Source: Nocardia mangyaensis
GTDB lineage: Bacteria > Actinomycetota > Actinomycetes > Mycobacteriales > Mycobacteriaceae
Length of the DNA stretch: 64,000 bases
Reading direction: 5' to 3'
Assembly: GCF_001886715.1 (NCBI RefSeq)
Contig: NZ_CP018082.1
Location: forward strand, 3,534,001 to 3,598,000
A program made the position numbers and the translations under genes. The notes under the pieces were generated by a model that had not been told where the DNA came from, made no database searches, and saw nothing but the letters and a program-made list of their open reading frames with translations. This document shows positions 34,914 to 43,595 of this stretch, in pieces. Position 1 is the stretch's first letter. Each line of letters starts with the position of its first letter.

Positions 34914-36137
34914 ATGCGCTTGCCCCTGTCCCGACTGACCGCCTCCTGCGTCGGCAGTCTCACCGCACTCACCCTGGTCGCGGGCCTGCTGCTCGCGCCG
35001 GGGGCGCACGCCGAGCCTGTCGAGACGCTGGCCTCGACCCCGGTCGTCGACGCGCCGCAGTTGTGCGTCAGTGGTGCGCCGACTTTCGACGACGTGGTCA
35101 CCGCCGCCGCCTCCGTCGTGCGCGGGATTGTCGGGCCCGCCGACCTCACGGCCTACGACCAGCGGGTCGCCGACGTGCGCGCGGCGTTGGCCGCGGCACG
35201 GGTGCACCGCGACGGGCTGCCCAGACACCCGGAACTGGTCGGCGCCCGGCCCGCCGAGCTCGACGATCCGATCGTCACCTACATCGTGAACGGCCTCGAT
35301 GCGGTGCGCACCGGCCGCATCGACGAGACGATGTCGGTCTCGCAGTTGACGGTCAACGACGCGATCGAGGTGTTCGTCCTCGCGACCGGCATCGTCAAGA
35401 TTCCGGCGAAGCTCGCCGCGGGCATGGTGCCCACGGTCGGGTTCTTTCTCAAACCGGTCGTCAGTGCGATGTTCACCGGAACCGCAGCGCTGGCCCGCGC
35501 GGTGCAGAACTCGATCGAGGCGGGTTGCCTCGCCCCGAACGTGTATCCGCCGCTGGTGCTCGACGAGCCCACGGTGGTGCCGGTGCCGGTGCCCCAGCCG
35601 ATCCGCGATCTCGCCGCCCTGGTGATGACCGCGGACGGCACCTGCACGCCCGTCGCCGAACTGACCATGGCGACCGTGGTCGAGCGCACCCGCGCCTTCC
35701 TCGACAGCGGCGCGGTGGATATGGACCGGGTCGCGATGAACGAGGCCGCCGACACGCTGCAGGAGTTCCTCGCGGCCAACCGGGTGGCCAAGGTGATGCT
35801 GATGCGGCGCGCTGACGATCTCGGGCCGCTGGTCGAGGCACTGGACATGGGTCCGGTGACGTTCCTGGCCAACCTCGGCGCCGATCTGGCCGAGGGGACC
35901 GCGCTCGACACCGTGCCGCTCGCACAGGTTCGGGTCGAGAACGCCTACGATCTGGCGACGTTGAGCCTCGACATCGCCAGTCTGCTGTTCTCGGCGGGCA
36001 CCTCGATCGCCGGGTTCGCCGGAGTCGCCGAGACGATCACCACGCCGCTGTCGATCGTGCAGAAGCTGGTGTTCGCACCGACCGACTACGGCGCGCCGAT
36101 CGTGCGGGGTGTCATGCAGTCGATGTGCGCGATCTAG
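34914..36137 (+). CDS. Secreted protein of unknown function
   Basis: A 407-residue protein with a Sec signal peptide (MRLPLSRLTASCVGSLTALT, hydrophobic core, cleavage likely after AHA at about residue 33). The mature chain is helical and contains four Cys that could form disulfides (for example QLCVSG, AGCLAP, GTCTPV and MQSMCAI). A proline-rich hinge PTVVPVPVPQP lies mid-protein. This is typical of envelope proteins of Nocardia and Mycobacterium, but no family was recognised. GGAG ten bases upstream supports the start. Confidence 0.72.
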   Translation: MRLPLSRLTASCVGSLTALTLVAGLLLAPGAHAEPVETLASTPVVDAPQLCVSGAPTFDDVVTAAASVVRGIVGPADLTAYDQRVADVRAALAAARVHRDGLPRHPELVGARPAELDDPIVTYIVNGLDAVRTGRIDETMSVSQLTVNDAIEVFVLATGIVKIPAKLAAGMVPTVGFFLKPVVSAMFTGTAALARAVQNSIEAGCLAPNVYPPLVLDEPTVVPVPVPQPIRDLAALVMTADGTCTPVAELTMATVVERTRAFLDSGAVDMDRVAMNEAADTLQEFLAANRVAKVMLMRRADDLGPLVEALDMGPVTFLANLGADLAEGTALDTVPLAQVRVENAYDLATLSLDIASLLFSAGTSIAGFAGVAETITTPLSIVQKLVFAPTDYGAPIVRGVMQSMCAI

Positions 36138-36212
36138 GTCCGCGCGGCGCGTGCGAGTGCCATTGTGTTTCGATCAGGTCAGTTGTCCAGAACCTCTAGT
36201 CAGAAGGTGAGC

Positions 36213-37301
36213 ATGCACGAGCAGAACCCGGCCGGTATCGGCCGTCGGGAAGTCCTCGCGGGCACGGCCGGAGTCCTCGCCGGCCTGACCCTGGTGGGTC
36301 TCACGCCCGCAGCGGCGGTCCCCGCCGAGGTGACCAAGTTCGCGCCGCGGGCCGGACAGAACGTGCGCGTGCTGATCACCGGCGACGCCGGCACCGGCAC
36401 CCGCACTCAGTGGGCGGTCGCCGACGCGGCCAGGGAATTCCATGCGCGCGAACCGTTCTCGCTGGCGGTAGGTCTGGGCGACAACATCTATGAATCGGGT
36501 CCGACCGGACCCGACGACATCCAGTTCGCCACGAAGTTCGAAGATCCCAACGCGGGGCTGGACTTCCCGTGGGCCATGGTGCTCGGCAACCACGACACCA
36601 GCGCGATCTTTCCTGGCGACGGCGGCTGGCTGGCCCGCGGCAACCACGAGGTCGAGTATCACGCCAGGTCGGCCCGCTGGTGGATGCCGAGCCGCTACTA
36701 CTCGGTGCGAGTGCCCGAACAGAACCCCGTCGTGGAGTTCTTCATCCTCGACATCAACCCTCTCGCCGCCTACATCCCGCCGTTGCTCGACCCCTACTGG
36801 GCGGTCGACGGCCCCTACATGAACGAACAACGTGCCTGGCTCGACCGCGCGCTGGCCGAATCACCGGCGAAGTGGAAGATCGCCTGTACCCACCACCCCT
36901 ACCTCAGCAACGGCCCGCACGGCGACGCGGGCAACTACGAGGGTTTGCCGATCGAACCACTCAACGGCGTGCACGCCAAGCGCTTCTTCGAAGACCATGT
37001 GCTGGGCAAGGTCTCGTTCCTGCTGTCGGGCCACGACCACACGCTGCAGGTGCTCGAACCGACCCCGGAAACCAAAGGCACCCGCCAGCTCGTCTCCGGT
37101 GCGGCGGCCAAGACCACAGGCGGCCACGGCGCCCTGACCGGATCCTCAGCGGGCCCGGCCCACCCCGCCCTGTTCGACACCCAGGACGAACTGGGCTTCA
37201 TGGTCATGGACCTCAGCCCGGACGCGGTCAACCTGCGCGTGGTGACCGTCGACCTGGCCTCGGGCACCAGCACCGAGGTGTTCGACCGCCGCCTGGGCTG
37301 A
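36213..37301 (+). CDS. Tat-exported metallophosphoesterase (acid-phosphatase-like)
   Basis: A 362-residue calcineurin-type phosphoesterase. Twin-arginine signal (GRREVLAGTAG, Arg11-Arg12) with a hydrophobic stretch ending near AAAVPA. Metal-site motifs in order: TGDAGTG, GLGDNIYESG, LGNHDT, ACTHHPYLS and SGHDH. The layout matches purple-acid-phosphatase/tartrate-resistant phosphatase-like enzymes that release phosphate outside the cell. AGAAGG gives the correct spacing to ATG 36213. It follows the secreted protein by about 75 bases and converges with the dual-ATPase operon. Confidence 0.88.
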   Translation: MHEQNPAGIGRREVLAGTAGVLAGLTLVGLTPAAAVPAEVTKFAPRAGQNVRVLITGDAGTGTRTQWAVADAAREFHAREPFSLAVGLGDNIYESGPTGPDDIQFATKFEDPNAGLDFPWAMVLGNHDTSAIFPGDGGWLARGNHEVEYHARSARWWMPSRYYSVRVPEQNPVVEFFILDINPLAAYIPPLLDPYWAVDGPYMNEQRAWLDRALAESPAKWKIACTHHPYLSNGPHGDAGNYEGLPIEPLNGVHAKRFFEDHVLGKVSFLLSGHDHTLQVLEPTPETKGTRQLVSGAAAKTTGGHGALTGSSAGPAHPALFDTQDELGFMVMDLSPDAVNLRVVTVDLASGTSTEVFDRRLG

Positions 37302-37320
37302 CGGTCGAACACCGCGCGGA

Positions 37321-40300
37321 TCAGTCCTGTTCGGGTCTGGCCCGTCGCAGGACCTCGTCCTCGGTGAGCGCGCTGGCTGGATGGTGGCTCAGGCACATCG
37401 GTGCGCTGAGCTTGCCGAAGCCCGCTCCTTCGGTGGCGCCGTAGAACCGGCCGGCGGGCAGGCGGGCGACATCGTCGATGCGGCCGCCCTTGGCCCTGGC
37501 CAGTTCGGCGGCGGCCTGGATCTGGACCGGCGAGTTGAGCAGTCCGAAGAACTGGGTGGCCGCGTTCCCGGTGACCAAGTTGTGCAACGCTTTCGGGGCC
37601 TGGGTCGCGTAGACCATGCCGAGACCGTATTTGCGGGCCTGGGTCGCCAGCTTCAGGGTGCTCTCGGTGGACGCGGTGCTGCCTCGCGACGGGACGAAGG
37701 TCTGGGCCTCGTCGAGCACGAGGAGACCACCCAGCGGGCGATCGCCGGCGGGATGGCGCTTGATCCAGGCGAACAGCGCCAATTGCAGTTGATTGACGAA
37801 GGTCTGGCGCTGCTCGTCGGTCGGCAATCCGATGCAGCTGATCACCGAGACTCGGGCGTGTTTGCCCGGTGCGGGGGTGAGCAGCATGCCCGGGTCCAGT
37901 CGCACGCCCGCGCCACCGAAGACGGGGTCGTTGATCATCGCCGCCTTGAGTTCCTCGGCCATGCCCTCGGCGAGGCGGTGGGCGTCTCTGATGGTGCTGA
38001 TGTTCTCGGGCAGATCGCCGAGCAGCGTGACGAATTCGCCGAGATCGCTGCCGCCGCGGCGGGCGAAGTGGGTCAGCGCCTCGGTGAGCACGGCCTTGCC
38101 GGTGCCGACCCGGCGCGCGGTGAGTCCGGCGCGGGGGACCAGGCCCGCGACGGAGGCATCGATCGAGGTGCGGAACTCGTCCGGATCATCGAGCACGCCA
38201 CCGAAATCCGGTAGGGGATTGAGGGCGAGTGGTCGGCCTGCCTCGCGGCGCGGTGTCCAGACGACCACGTCGGTTCCGGCGAAGTACTGATCGGCGCGGG
38301 CGATGTCGCCCGGGCTCCAGCCGGGCGGTGGCGACGGCCACGGGTCACCCAGGCGCGCCAGGTCGTTGTTGCTGTCGATGAGGATCGAGGACACGCCGTG
38401 GAGGGCGGCCTCCTCGACCAGCCTGCGCAGCAGCACGGTCTTGCCGGAGCCGCTGCCCGCGAAGACGGCGGTGTGTTTGCGCAGCAGGACCAGCGGGACG
38501 GTGAAGGGTGTGCCGTGCTCGACATGGTGGCCGAGCAGGACCGACGGTGGCGCGTCGGCGTCACCAGGCAGCGGATGCGGGGGAGCGGGGAGCAGCCGGC
38601 GCGTGGTCGGCTCGGCGAGCGGTGGATCCGCGAGCTGTGTCGTGCCCGATGCCGTTGCTGCGGTCGGTGCGTCGGCCGGTGGCGACGGTGCTCGATCCGG
38701 CTCGACCAGCTCCGGGCGCCGCGTGGCCGCGGGGCCGAGACTCAACACCGTGGCCAGCAGCTGTGATCGGCTCGCCGGGCGTCGGATCGCGAGCCAGCTC
38801 AGGAATCCGGGCCTGGCCGCGGCGGACATCGCCCCGAGGGCGGAGAACGTCCGGATGTCGTCCTCGGAGACAGGCACCGCCACCCCGTGCGCCGCTTCGA
38901 ACTCGGCCAGCGTGGCGGCGGTGACGGGCCCGCTGGAGAACGGGGTGTTCCGCAGAATGATCAGATGCCGTTTCGGTGCCTTTTCGTGCAGACCGGCTTC
39001 CAGACTCGCCGAGCGCAACCGGGTGAGCACCGCGCGATGATGTGGATGGCTGATCGCGCGAAAACCCCAGTGCTCCTCCGCCTCACTGGCTTCGTCGAGC
39101 GTGTGGCGCAACCGTGCGTGCAGGGCGGGGCGAACGATGGTCGCCGGATCGACGGTGAGGGCGAACCCCTCGTCGCGCCGTTCGAGAGTGTAGACCGTGA
39201 GCGCGGCATTGAGCAGCGCGAACATGCGTTCGTCCTCGTAGGTCGGATCGAACGGGGACACGACGTCGGCCTCCGCGCGCAGGCGCGCGAATTCCTCGTC
39301 GAGTGTGGCCAGTTCGCCGACAGCCGACGGGGCGACCTGCGCGCGATCCACGGTCGAGGCGCGGAAATGCGTCATTTCGGAGACCTCGTCGGTGGCCAGG
39401 CAGTCGCGGACGTGTTCCTCGACCCGCTGCAGCAGCCGCCGCGGCGTGAAGTTCGCGGTGTCGGTGTCCTCGAAGGCGATCGGGAGCACCGGCCACGTCG
39501 GATACGGCGGCACGAAACCGATCTCGCCGTACAGGCCGCCGAGATGACCTTCGACGATGGCGGTCGCCACATCGACACTGGGCAGCTTGGTCGACAGTTC
39601 GAGCACCGTGAATCGATCGGCCGCCGAATTCACCGCGCGGGTCTCGAGCAGCTCCCACGATTTCGGAATGCAGGCCGCCACGATGATCGTCCGGGTCGTC
39701 TCCTCCCGCATCGCCATGAGCCCGTCGGCCAGCCGGTTGGCCAGTGAATCCTCGTCGATCTGATCCGACTGGGCGATGACGCTGTCGATCTGGTCGATGG
39801 CCAGCACGACGGGCCCGGTGAGGGCGAACAGCCGTGAGAGGTGCTGGAAGGTCAACTGCGGCACACAGTTGCGCTCGCGAAACCCCCATTCCGCGCGCTC
39901 GGCGTCCTCGATGCCGTCGGCGAGGACGAGGAAGCTGTGCCCGATCTCGCGCAGCTGCCCTTTCGCCTGGTAGAGGACCAGCGCCCGCAGCGTGTCCTGG
40001 CACTGCTGCATCGCCTGGACATCGAGATCCTCCACCCGCGAGAGGAATTCGTCGAGATCGGCCCGGGTGACCCGCAGCGTGCCGCGCAGCCGCATACGCA
40101 GTTCCTGGTCGCAGCCGCTGCGCTCGGCCAGTACCCCGAGCATCCGGCCCAGCTGCCCGCCGTCGGCGCCGAGCAGCTGGCTGACGACACCGTGCACCGC
40201 GCCCGCCCAGAACGACTTGCCGTCGATCAGTTTGGGCATGAAGAACGCGCCGCCGCTGTCCTGGACGTGCTGACGCAGCCAACCGAGCATGTGGGTCTTG

Positions 40301-40506
40301 CCGACGCCACGCTCACCGCTGAGCACCAACCCGGTCGGGGTGCTGCGCGGTCGCGCCACGGCCGCGGCGACGGCGCGGGTGATCTCCCCGACGGCGCGCG
40401 GGTGCAGTCCGTCGACGTGATGGCTCAGCGGGCTCCAGATCTCGTCGGGGCCGAGCGCGCTGCTGAACTGGATCGAGGCGAGGGCATGATGGTGCTCCTC
40501 GTTCAC
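37321..40506 (-). CDS. Giant dual P-loop ATPase (AAA-like plus HerA/FtsK-like)
   Basis: A 1061-residue cytoplasmic protein with two ATPase modules. The N-terminal module (about 30-400) has Walker A SGERGVGKTH at 63-72 and Walker B VVLAIDQIDS at 233-242, in ORC/KAP-like style. A less conserved middle part (about 400-650) contains a Pro-rich linker. The C-terminal module (about 660-1061) is HerA-like: FAGSGSGKTVLL near 683, LLVLDEAQTFVP near 928, then QARKYGLGMVYATQAP. Such DNA-pumping ATPases work in DNA processing or anti-phage defence; nuclease partners are not visible. GTG 40506 overlaps the stop of the wHTH gene by 4 bp. The extension to 40899 is shadow. Confidence 0.82.
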   Translation of the reverse strand: MNEEHHHALASIQFSSALGPDEIWSPLSHHVDGLHPRAVGEITRAVAAAVARPRSTPTGLVLSGERGVGKTHMLGWLRQHVQDSGGAFFMPKLIDGKSFWAGAVHGVVSQLLGADGGQLGRMLGVLAERSGCDQELRMRLRGTLRVTRADLDEFLSRVEDLDVQAMQQCQDTLRALVLYQAKGQLREIGHSFLVLADGIEDAERAEWGFRERNCVPQLTFQHLSRLFALTGPVVLAIDQIDSVIAQSDQIDEDSLANRLADGLMAMREETTRTIIVAACIPKSWELLETRAVNSAADRFTVLELSTKLPSVDVATAIVEGHLGGLYGEIGFVPPYPTWPVLPIAFEDTDTANFTPRRLLQRVEEHVRDCLATDEVSEMTHFRASTVDRAQVAPSAVGELATLDEEFARLRAEADVVSPFDPTYEDERMFALLNAALTVYTLERRDEGFALTVDPATIVRPALHARLRHTLDEASEAEEHWGFRAISHPHHRAVLTRLRSASLEAGLHEKAPKRHLIILRNTPFSSGPVTAATLAEFEAAHGVAVPVSEDDIRTFSALGAMSAAARPGFLSWLAIRRPASRSQLLATVLSLGPAATRRPELVEPDRAPSPPADAPTAATASGTTQLADPPLAEPTTRRLLPAPPHPLPGDADAPPSVLLGHHVEHGTPFTVPLVLLRKHTAVFAGSGSGKTVLLRRLVEEAALHGVSSILIDSNNDLARLGDPWPSPPPGWSPGDIARADQYFAGTDVVVWTPRREAGRPLALNPLPDFGGVLDDPDEFRTSIDASVAGLVPRAGLTARRVGTGKAVLTEALTHFARRGGSDLGEFVTLLGDLPENISTIRDAHRLAEGMAEELKAAMINDPVFGGAGVRLDPGMLLTPAPGKHARVSVISCIGLPTDEQRQTFVNQLQLALFAWIKRHPAGDRPLGGLLVLDEAQTFVPSRGSTASTESTLKLATQARKYGLGMVYATQAPKALHNLVTGNAATQFFGLLNSPVQIQAAAELARAKGGRIDDVARLPAGRFYGATEGAGFGKLSAPMCLSHHPASALTEDEVLRRARPEQD

Positions 40507-41111
40507 CGTGCCCCCTCGATCGTGAGCAGATGTCGCGGGGTCCCGCCCAGCACGACCGCCGCGTCCAGATCCGCGTCGGTGAGAGTCTTCTGATCTGCTT
40601 CCGACCGCACATGAACACCGTCGCGCCGGGCGAGCAGTTCCAGTGCCCGGTCGAAGTCGCCGCGCGGCAGACCGTCGAGGCGCTCGCGCAGCACCGCGAG
40701 GCGCACCGGTGCGCCGCTGCCACGGGTGACGTGGGTGTAGGCCGCTTCCACCTGGCCCGCCACATCGGGCCGGAACAGCTCGGCCAGCGCGTGACCGGAG
40801 TCGCCGAGGTAGCGGCCGAGCCCGGCGAGCACCGCGTAGAGCGCACCGCCCGCGGGGCCGGAGCGGTCCGGGCGTTGGGCGCCGAGTTCGGCGACACACC
40901 GGACGGCGCCACGGTCGGTGAGTTCGTGGACATAGGCACGGTTGACCAGCGTGCTGGTGACCAGGCCCAGGTCGTTGAGGTTGCGACGGTACCTGCCGTC
41001 GAGTTTGAGTCCGGCGATGGCGTGCAGCTCGGCATTGGTGAGTTCACGCGCTTCGGCCATCAAGACGAGCAGCACACAGCGCTCGGTCAGCGTCAATCGG
41101 TCATCGGACAT
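40503..41111 (-). CDS. Winged-helix-like partner of the dual ATPase
   Basis: A 202-residue protein. Its first 70 residues (LTLTERCVLLVLMAEARELT, ELHAIAGLKLDGRYRRNLND and LGLVTS) read as a winged helix; a second helical repeat (VRLAVLRERLDGLPRGDFDR) has the same shape near residue 150. It may bind DNA or act as a subunit or adaptor of the ATPase, to which it is coupled by a GTGA overlap. No named family was recognised. ATG 41111 lies 31 bases after the frameshifted upstream gene. Confidence 0.7.
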   Translation of the reverse strand: MSDDRLTLTERCVLLVLMAEARELTNAELHAIAGLKLDGRYRRNLNDLGLVTSTLVNRAYVHELTDRGAVRCVAELGAQRPDRSGPAGGALYAVLAGLGRYLGDSGHALAELFRPDVAGQVEAAYTHVTRGSGAPVRLAVLRERLDGLPRGDFDRALELLARRDGVHVRSEADQKTLTDADLDAAVVLGGTPRHLLTIEGAR

Positions 41112-41142
41112 GGCTGTCCCCGTTTCTTCTCTGAGGTGGTGG

Positions 41143-41536
41143 TCATGGGTGGTGCACGGTGAAACCATCTGCCGCCGTGACGATTCCGGTCGGGCGCGCG
41201 ATGCGCGCGATCGGGCCGTGGACGCCGACCGAGTGCCACAGGGGTAGCTGGTCCGCGCGTTTGACCACCGCGCGCAGCCGCTCACCCGAACTGGGCGGGA
41301 AAGCCACGGATTCCTCGGTGCGAGGCAGGCGTAGCGACCAGCGGAAACGCAGGTCGAAGGCGGACACGCCGCCGAGGTCTGCCAGCGCGTTCACCGAGGA
41401 GGAGGCGTCGAGTCGGCGGAGGTCGGCGACCGCGCCGGCGGGTGTCTCTCGGGGACAGGCGCGCTTCGGTGCGCAGCGAGGTGTAGTAGCCGATGTCGGC
41501 GCCGAATGTGCCCTGGTGGTTACGTGTGTCGAGCAA
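41143..41536 (-). pseudogene. Frameshifted first gene of the dual-ATPase operon
   Basis: Two overlapping frames join into one coherent protein of about 130 residues if one base is removed from the run of four Cs on the coding strand (GGGG at 41451-41454 on the plus strand). The 5' frame starts at TTG 41536 with GGGGGA upstream and gives LDTRNHQGTFGADIGYYTSL. The 3' frame continues as NALADLGGVSAFDLRFRWSL and LPLWHSVGVHGPIARIARP. No family recognised. Either a true loss of function, a programmed shift, or an assembly error in a homopolymer. Confidence 0.6.
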
Positions 41537-41600
41537 CGAATCCCCCTACGAGCAGCGCGCAGACCCCGCGTGACGAGAACACTGTAGCCAAATCTCGAGC

Positions 41601-41633
41601 AGCAGTAGGTGTTTCGACGCCATGCCTACTGCT
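41601..41633. repeat. Perfect 9-bp inverted repeat upstream of the ATPase operon
   Basis: AGCAGTAGG, 15-base loop, CCTACTGCT. It lies 65 bases upstream of the TTG start of the frameshifted gene and 107 bases after the stop of the ADP-ribosylglycohydrolase. It could be a regulator site or a weak hairpin terminator; no T run follows. The rest of the 203-bp gap shows nothing else. Confidence 0.45.
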
Positions 41634-41739
41634 TCTGGGCACAACGACTGGATGTGGCGGTCGATGGCATCGCGGTCACCGCTGAGGGCGACCTCGACCA
41701 CCACCCTCGAACTCGCCTGAGGTGTGTTGCCCGTGATCG

Positions 41740-42657
41740 TCAGGACACTCGGCGATCAGCTGCCCACGAAGGCAAGGGCTCGCGGGCCGACAGCCACGAC
41801 TCCGGGACTCCGCGGATCGTGTCGCGCTCACCGATGCCGGTGTGCGCTGCCACTATTCCGCCGACGATCGCGGCGGTGGTGTCGACATCGCCGCCTGCCT
41901 CGACACAGGCGGTGATCGCCGCGGGATAGTCGGTGAGGTAGGTGGCTGCGGCCCACAGTGCGAACGGAACCGTGTCCTGCGCGCTGACCGATGCGCCGTT
42001 GCCCAGCGAGTAGGCGGCCTCGGCGACGGAGCGTCCGAGTTGTCGTCGGGCACGTCGGACTCCTTCCGAGGTCCGGCCGTCCACCAGGTACGGGCCGACT
42101 GCGTCGAGCAATTCCTCTGGTGCGCAGCTTCTTCCGCGCGTAGCGGCCGCGTGACTCGCCGCAACGGCGACCGCCATGGCGCCGACGATGGCTTCCGGGT
42201 GGCGGTGGGTGACCTCGGCGGACGACGCGGCTTCGGTGGCCGCTCGGTCGGGGTCGCCCGCGAAGTGGGCGCCGAGTGGGGCCACTCGCATCGCGGCACC
42301 GTTGCCCCAGGAGCCACGGCCACCGAAGGCCGCGCCCGCGGCCCCGGACCACGGGCGGCCATCGCGGATCTCGTGCAGCACCACCACGGTGCCACCGCCG
42401 TAGCCGCGATAGGGCTCGCAGCGGTCGGCGAACAGGGCGGCGAGGGTGTCACGGTCGATGTGACCGAGGAGTTGGATCTGTTCGTGGACCGAGCAGGCCA
42501 TTTCGGTGTCGTCGGTCCACGGCCACGGGGCGGCAGGTGGGCTGCCGTCACGGAGCTCGGGGAACGAGCGACCGGGAACGAAGAACTGTGCTCCTAGCGC
42601 GTCTCCGACGGAAAGACCGTCGAGGCTGTCGCGAGCGATATCGGGAACCGGCGTCAT
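41740..42657 (-). CDS. ADP-ribosylglycohydrolase family protein
   Basis: A 305-residue ARH/DraG-type hydrolase that would remove ADP-ribose from proteins or nucleic acids. Motifs: SLDGLSVGDALGAQF at the N-terminus, WTDDTEMA (Mg-binding Thr-Asp-Asp) near residue 48, GRGSWGNGAAMRVAPLG near 118, and GGDVDTTAAIVGGIVAAHTG near 262. All metal ligands are present, so it is probably active. Last gene of the STM401x cluster, joined to the radical SAM gene by an ATGA overlap. The context suggests ADP-ribosylation is part of the system. Confidence 0.9.
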   Translation of the reverse strand: MTPVPDIARDSLDGLSVGDALGAQFFVPGRSFPELRDGSPPAAPWPWTDDTEMACSVHEQIQLLGHIDRDTLAALFADRCEPYRGYGGGTVVVLHEIRDGRPWSGAAGAAFGGRGSWGNGAAMRVAPLGAHFAGDPDRAATEAASSAEVTHRHPEAIVGAMAVAVAASHAAATRGRSCAPEELLDAVGPYLVDGRTSEGVRRARRQLGRSVAEAAYSLGNGASVSAQDTVPFALWAAATYLTDYPAAITACVEAGGDVDTTAAIVGGIVAAHTGIGERDTIRGVPESWLSAREPLPSWAADRRVS

Positions 42658-43595
42658 ACGGTGTCGAATTGTGTCAGTTCCCGGCTGACCGGCGCAATGC
42701 GTGTCGACGTGGGCGCCTCGGTAGGGCGCGGCTGTCGGGGCAGCTCGACGGGCGAACGCGCCGGAATCCGTTCCAGGACTCCACCGGCGAACACGTCGTA
42801 CAGCGGCAGGGTTTCGAGGTGGACGTAGCCGATGTGGCAGTCGCACACCGCGAGCGGGCAGGTGCGGGGTGCGAGGGTGGCGCGGTAGGAGCCGTCGTAG
42901 AGGTTGCCCAAAGGGGTGGGGACGAAATGGCAGCGGCGGACGGTTCCTTCACCGTCGACCGAGATCACCGAAGAGCCGGTGCGGCACCGTGCTCCGGCTG
43001 AGCGGTGGGGGTGGCGGCTGAACGGGAACAGTTCGTCGATGGCGGTCCAGTCGGCGGCTTGATCGTCGGTGTAGGTGTGGCCGTCGGCGGCATTGACCCA
43101 GAGATAGACGTGGTCGGGCAGGTCGGCACGCAGGCGGCGGGCATGGTCGAGGTGCTCGGGCAGCCCGACGATACCGACGCTGAACCGGATGCCCTGGGCG
43201 GCAAGACGTTCGGCCTTGTCCAGGAATCGTCGATACGGTGTCTGACCGGGGTGGTAGGTACACCAGAGGGCCAGGATGCCGGGATCGGCCTCGGCGGTCC
43301 ATTCGATCCGGCCGCCGAGGTTGGTCTGGATCGCGACGCGATCGATGTGGGGCTGCCGCGACAGCTCGACCAAGGCCTTGCGATACCACGACCGCACCAG
43401 AGCTTCGCCCCAGGGCGTGAACAGCACCGCGAGCCGGTCATCGGTCTGCGCGCACGCCCAGTCGGTGAAGCGTTGCAGCGCGGCGCGATCGGCGCGCAGC
43501 TGTGCGGTGCTGTCACGGCGTTTGGCGAAGGGGCAGTACGGGCAGTCGTAGTCGCACGAGGACAGCGGCCCGCGGTAGAGGATCGTCAGGTCCAT
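42654..43595 (-). CDS. STM4011-family radical SAM protein
   Basis: A 313-residue radical SAM protein. The cluster motif is CDYDCPYC (Cys14, Cys18, Cys21) in the N-terminal strand-loop. Additional Cys in the C-terminal half (GARCRTG, VRRCHF and CPLAVCDCHIGY) could bind a further cluster, as in SPASM-type proteins, or form an auxiliary site. Substrate unknown. It overlaps the STM4012-like start side by one base (TGATG) and the ADP-ribosylglycohydrolase start by 4 bp. Assignment to STM4011 rests on the combination of motif, length and neighbours. Confidence 0.85.
   Translation of the reverse strand: MDLTILYRGPLSSCDYDCPYCPFAKRRDSTAQLRADRAALQRFTDWACAQTDDRLAVLFTPWGEALVRSWYRKALVELSRQPHIDRVAIQTNLGGRIEWTAEADPGILALWCTYHPGQTPYRRFLDKAERLAAQGIRFSVGIVGLPEHLDHARRLRADLPDHVYLWVNAADGHTYTDDQAADWTAIDELFPFSRHPHRSAGARCRTGSSVISVDGEGTVRRCHFVPTPLGNLYDGSYRATLAPRTCPLAVCDCHIGYVHLETLPLYDVFAGGVLERIPARSPVELPRQPRPTEAPTSTRIAPVSRELTQFDTV

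Noticed and set aside
40507..40899. N-terminal extension of the dual ATPase
   Set aside because: It runs antiparallel in codon quality to the winged-helix gene and is Pro/Arg-rich; GTG 40506 overlaps that gene's stop by 4 bp.
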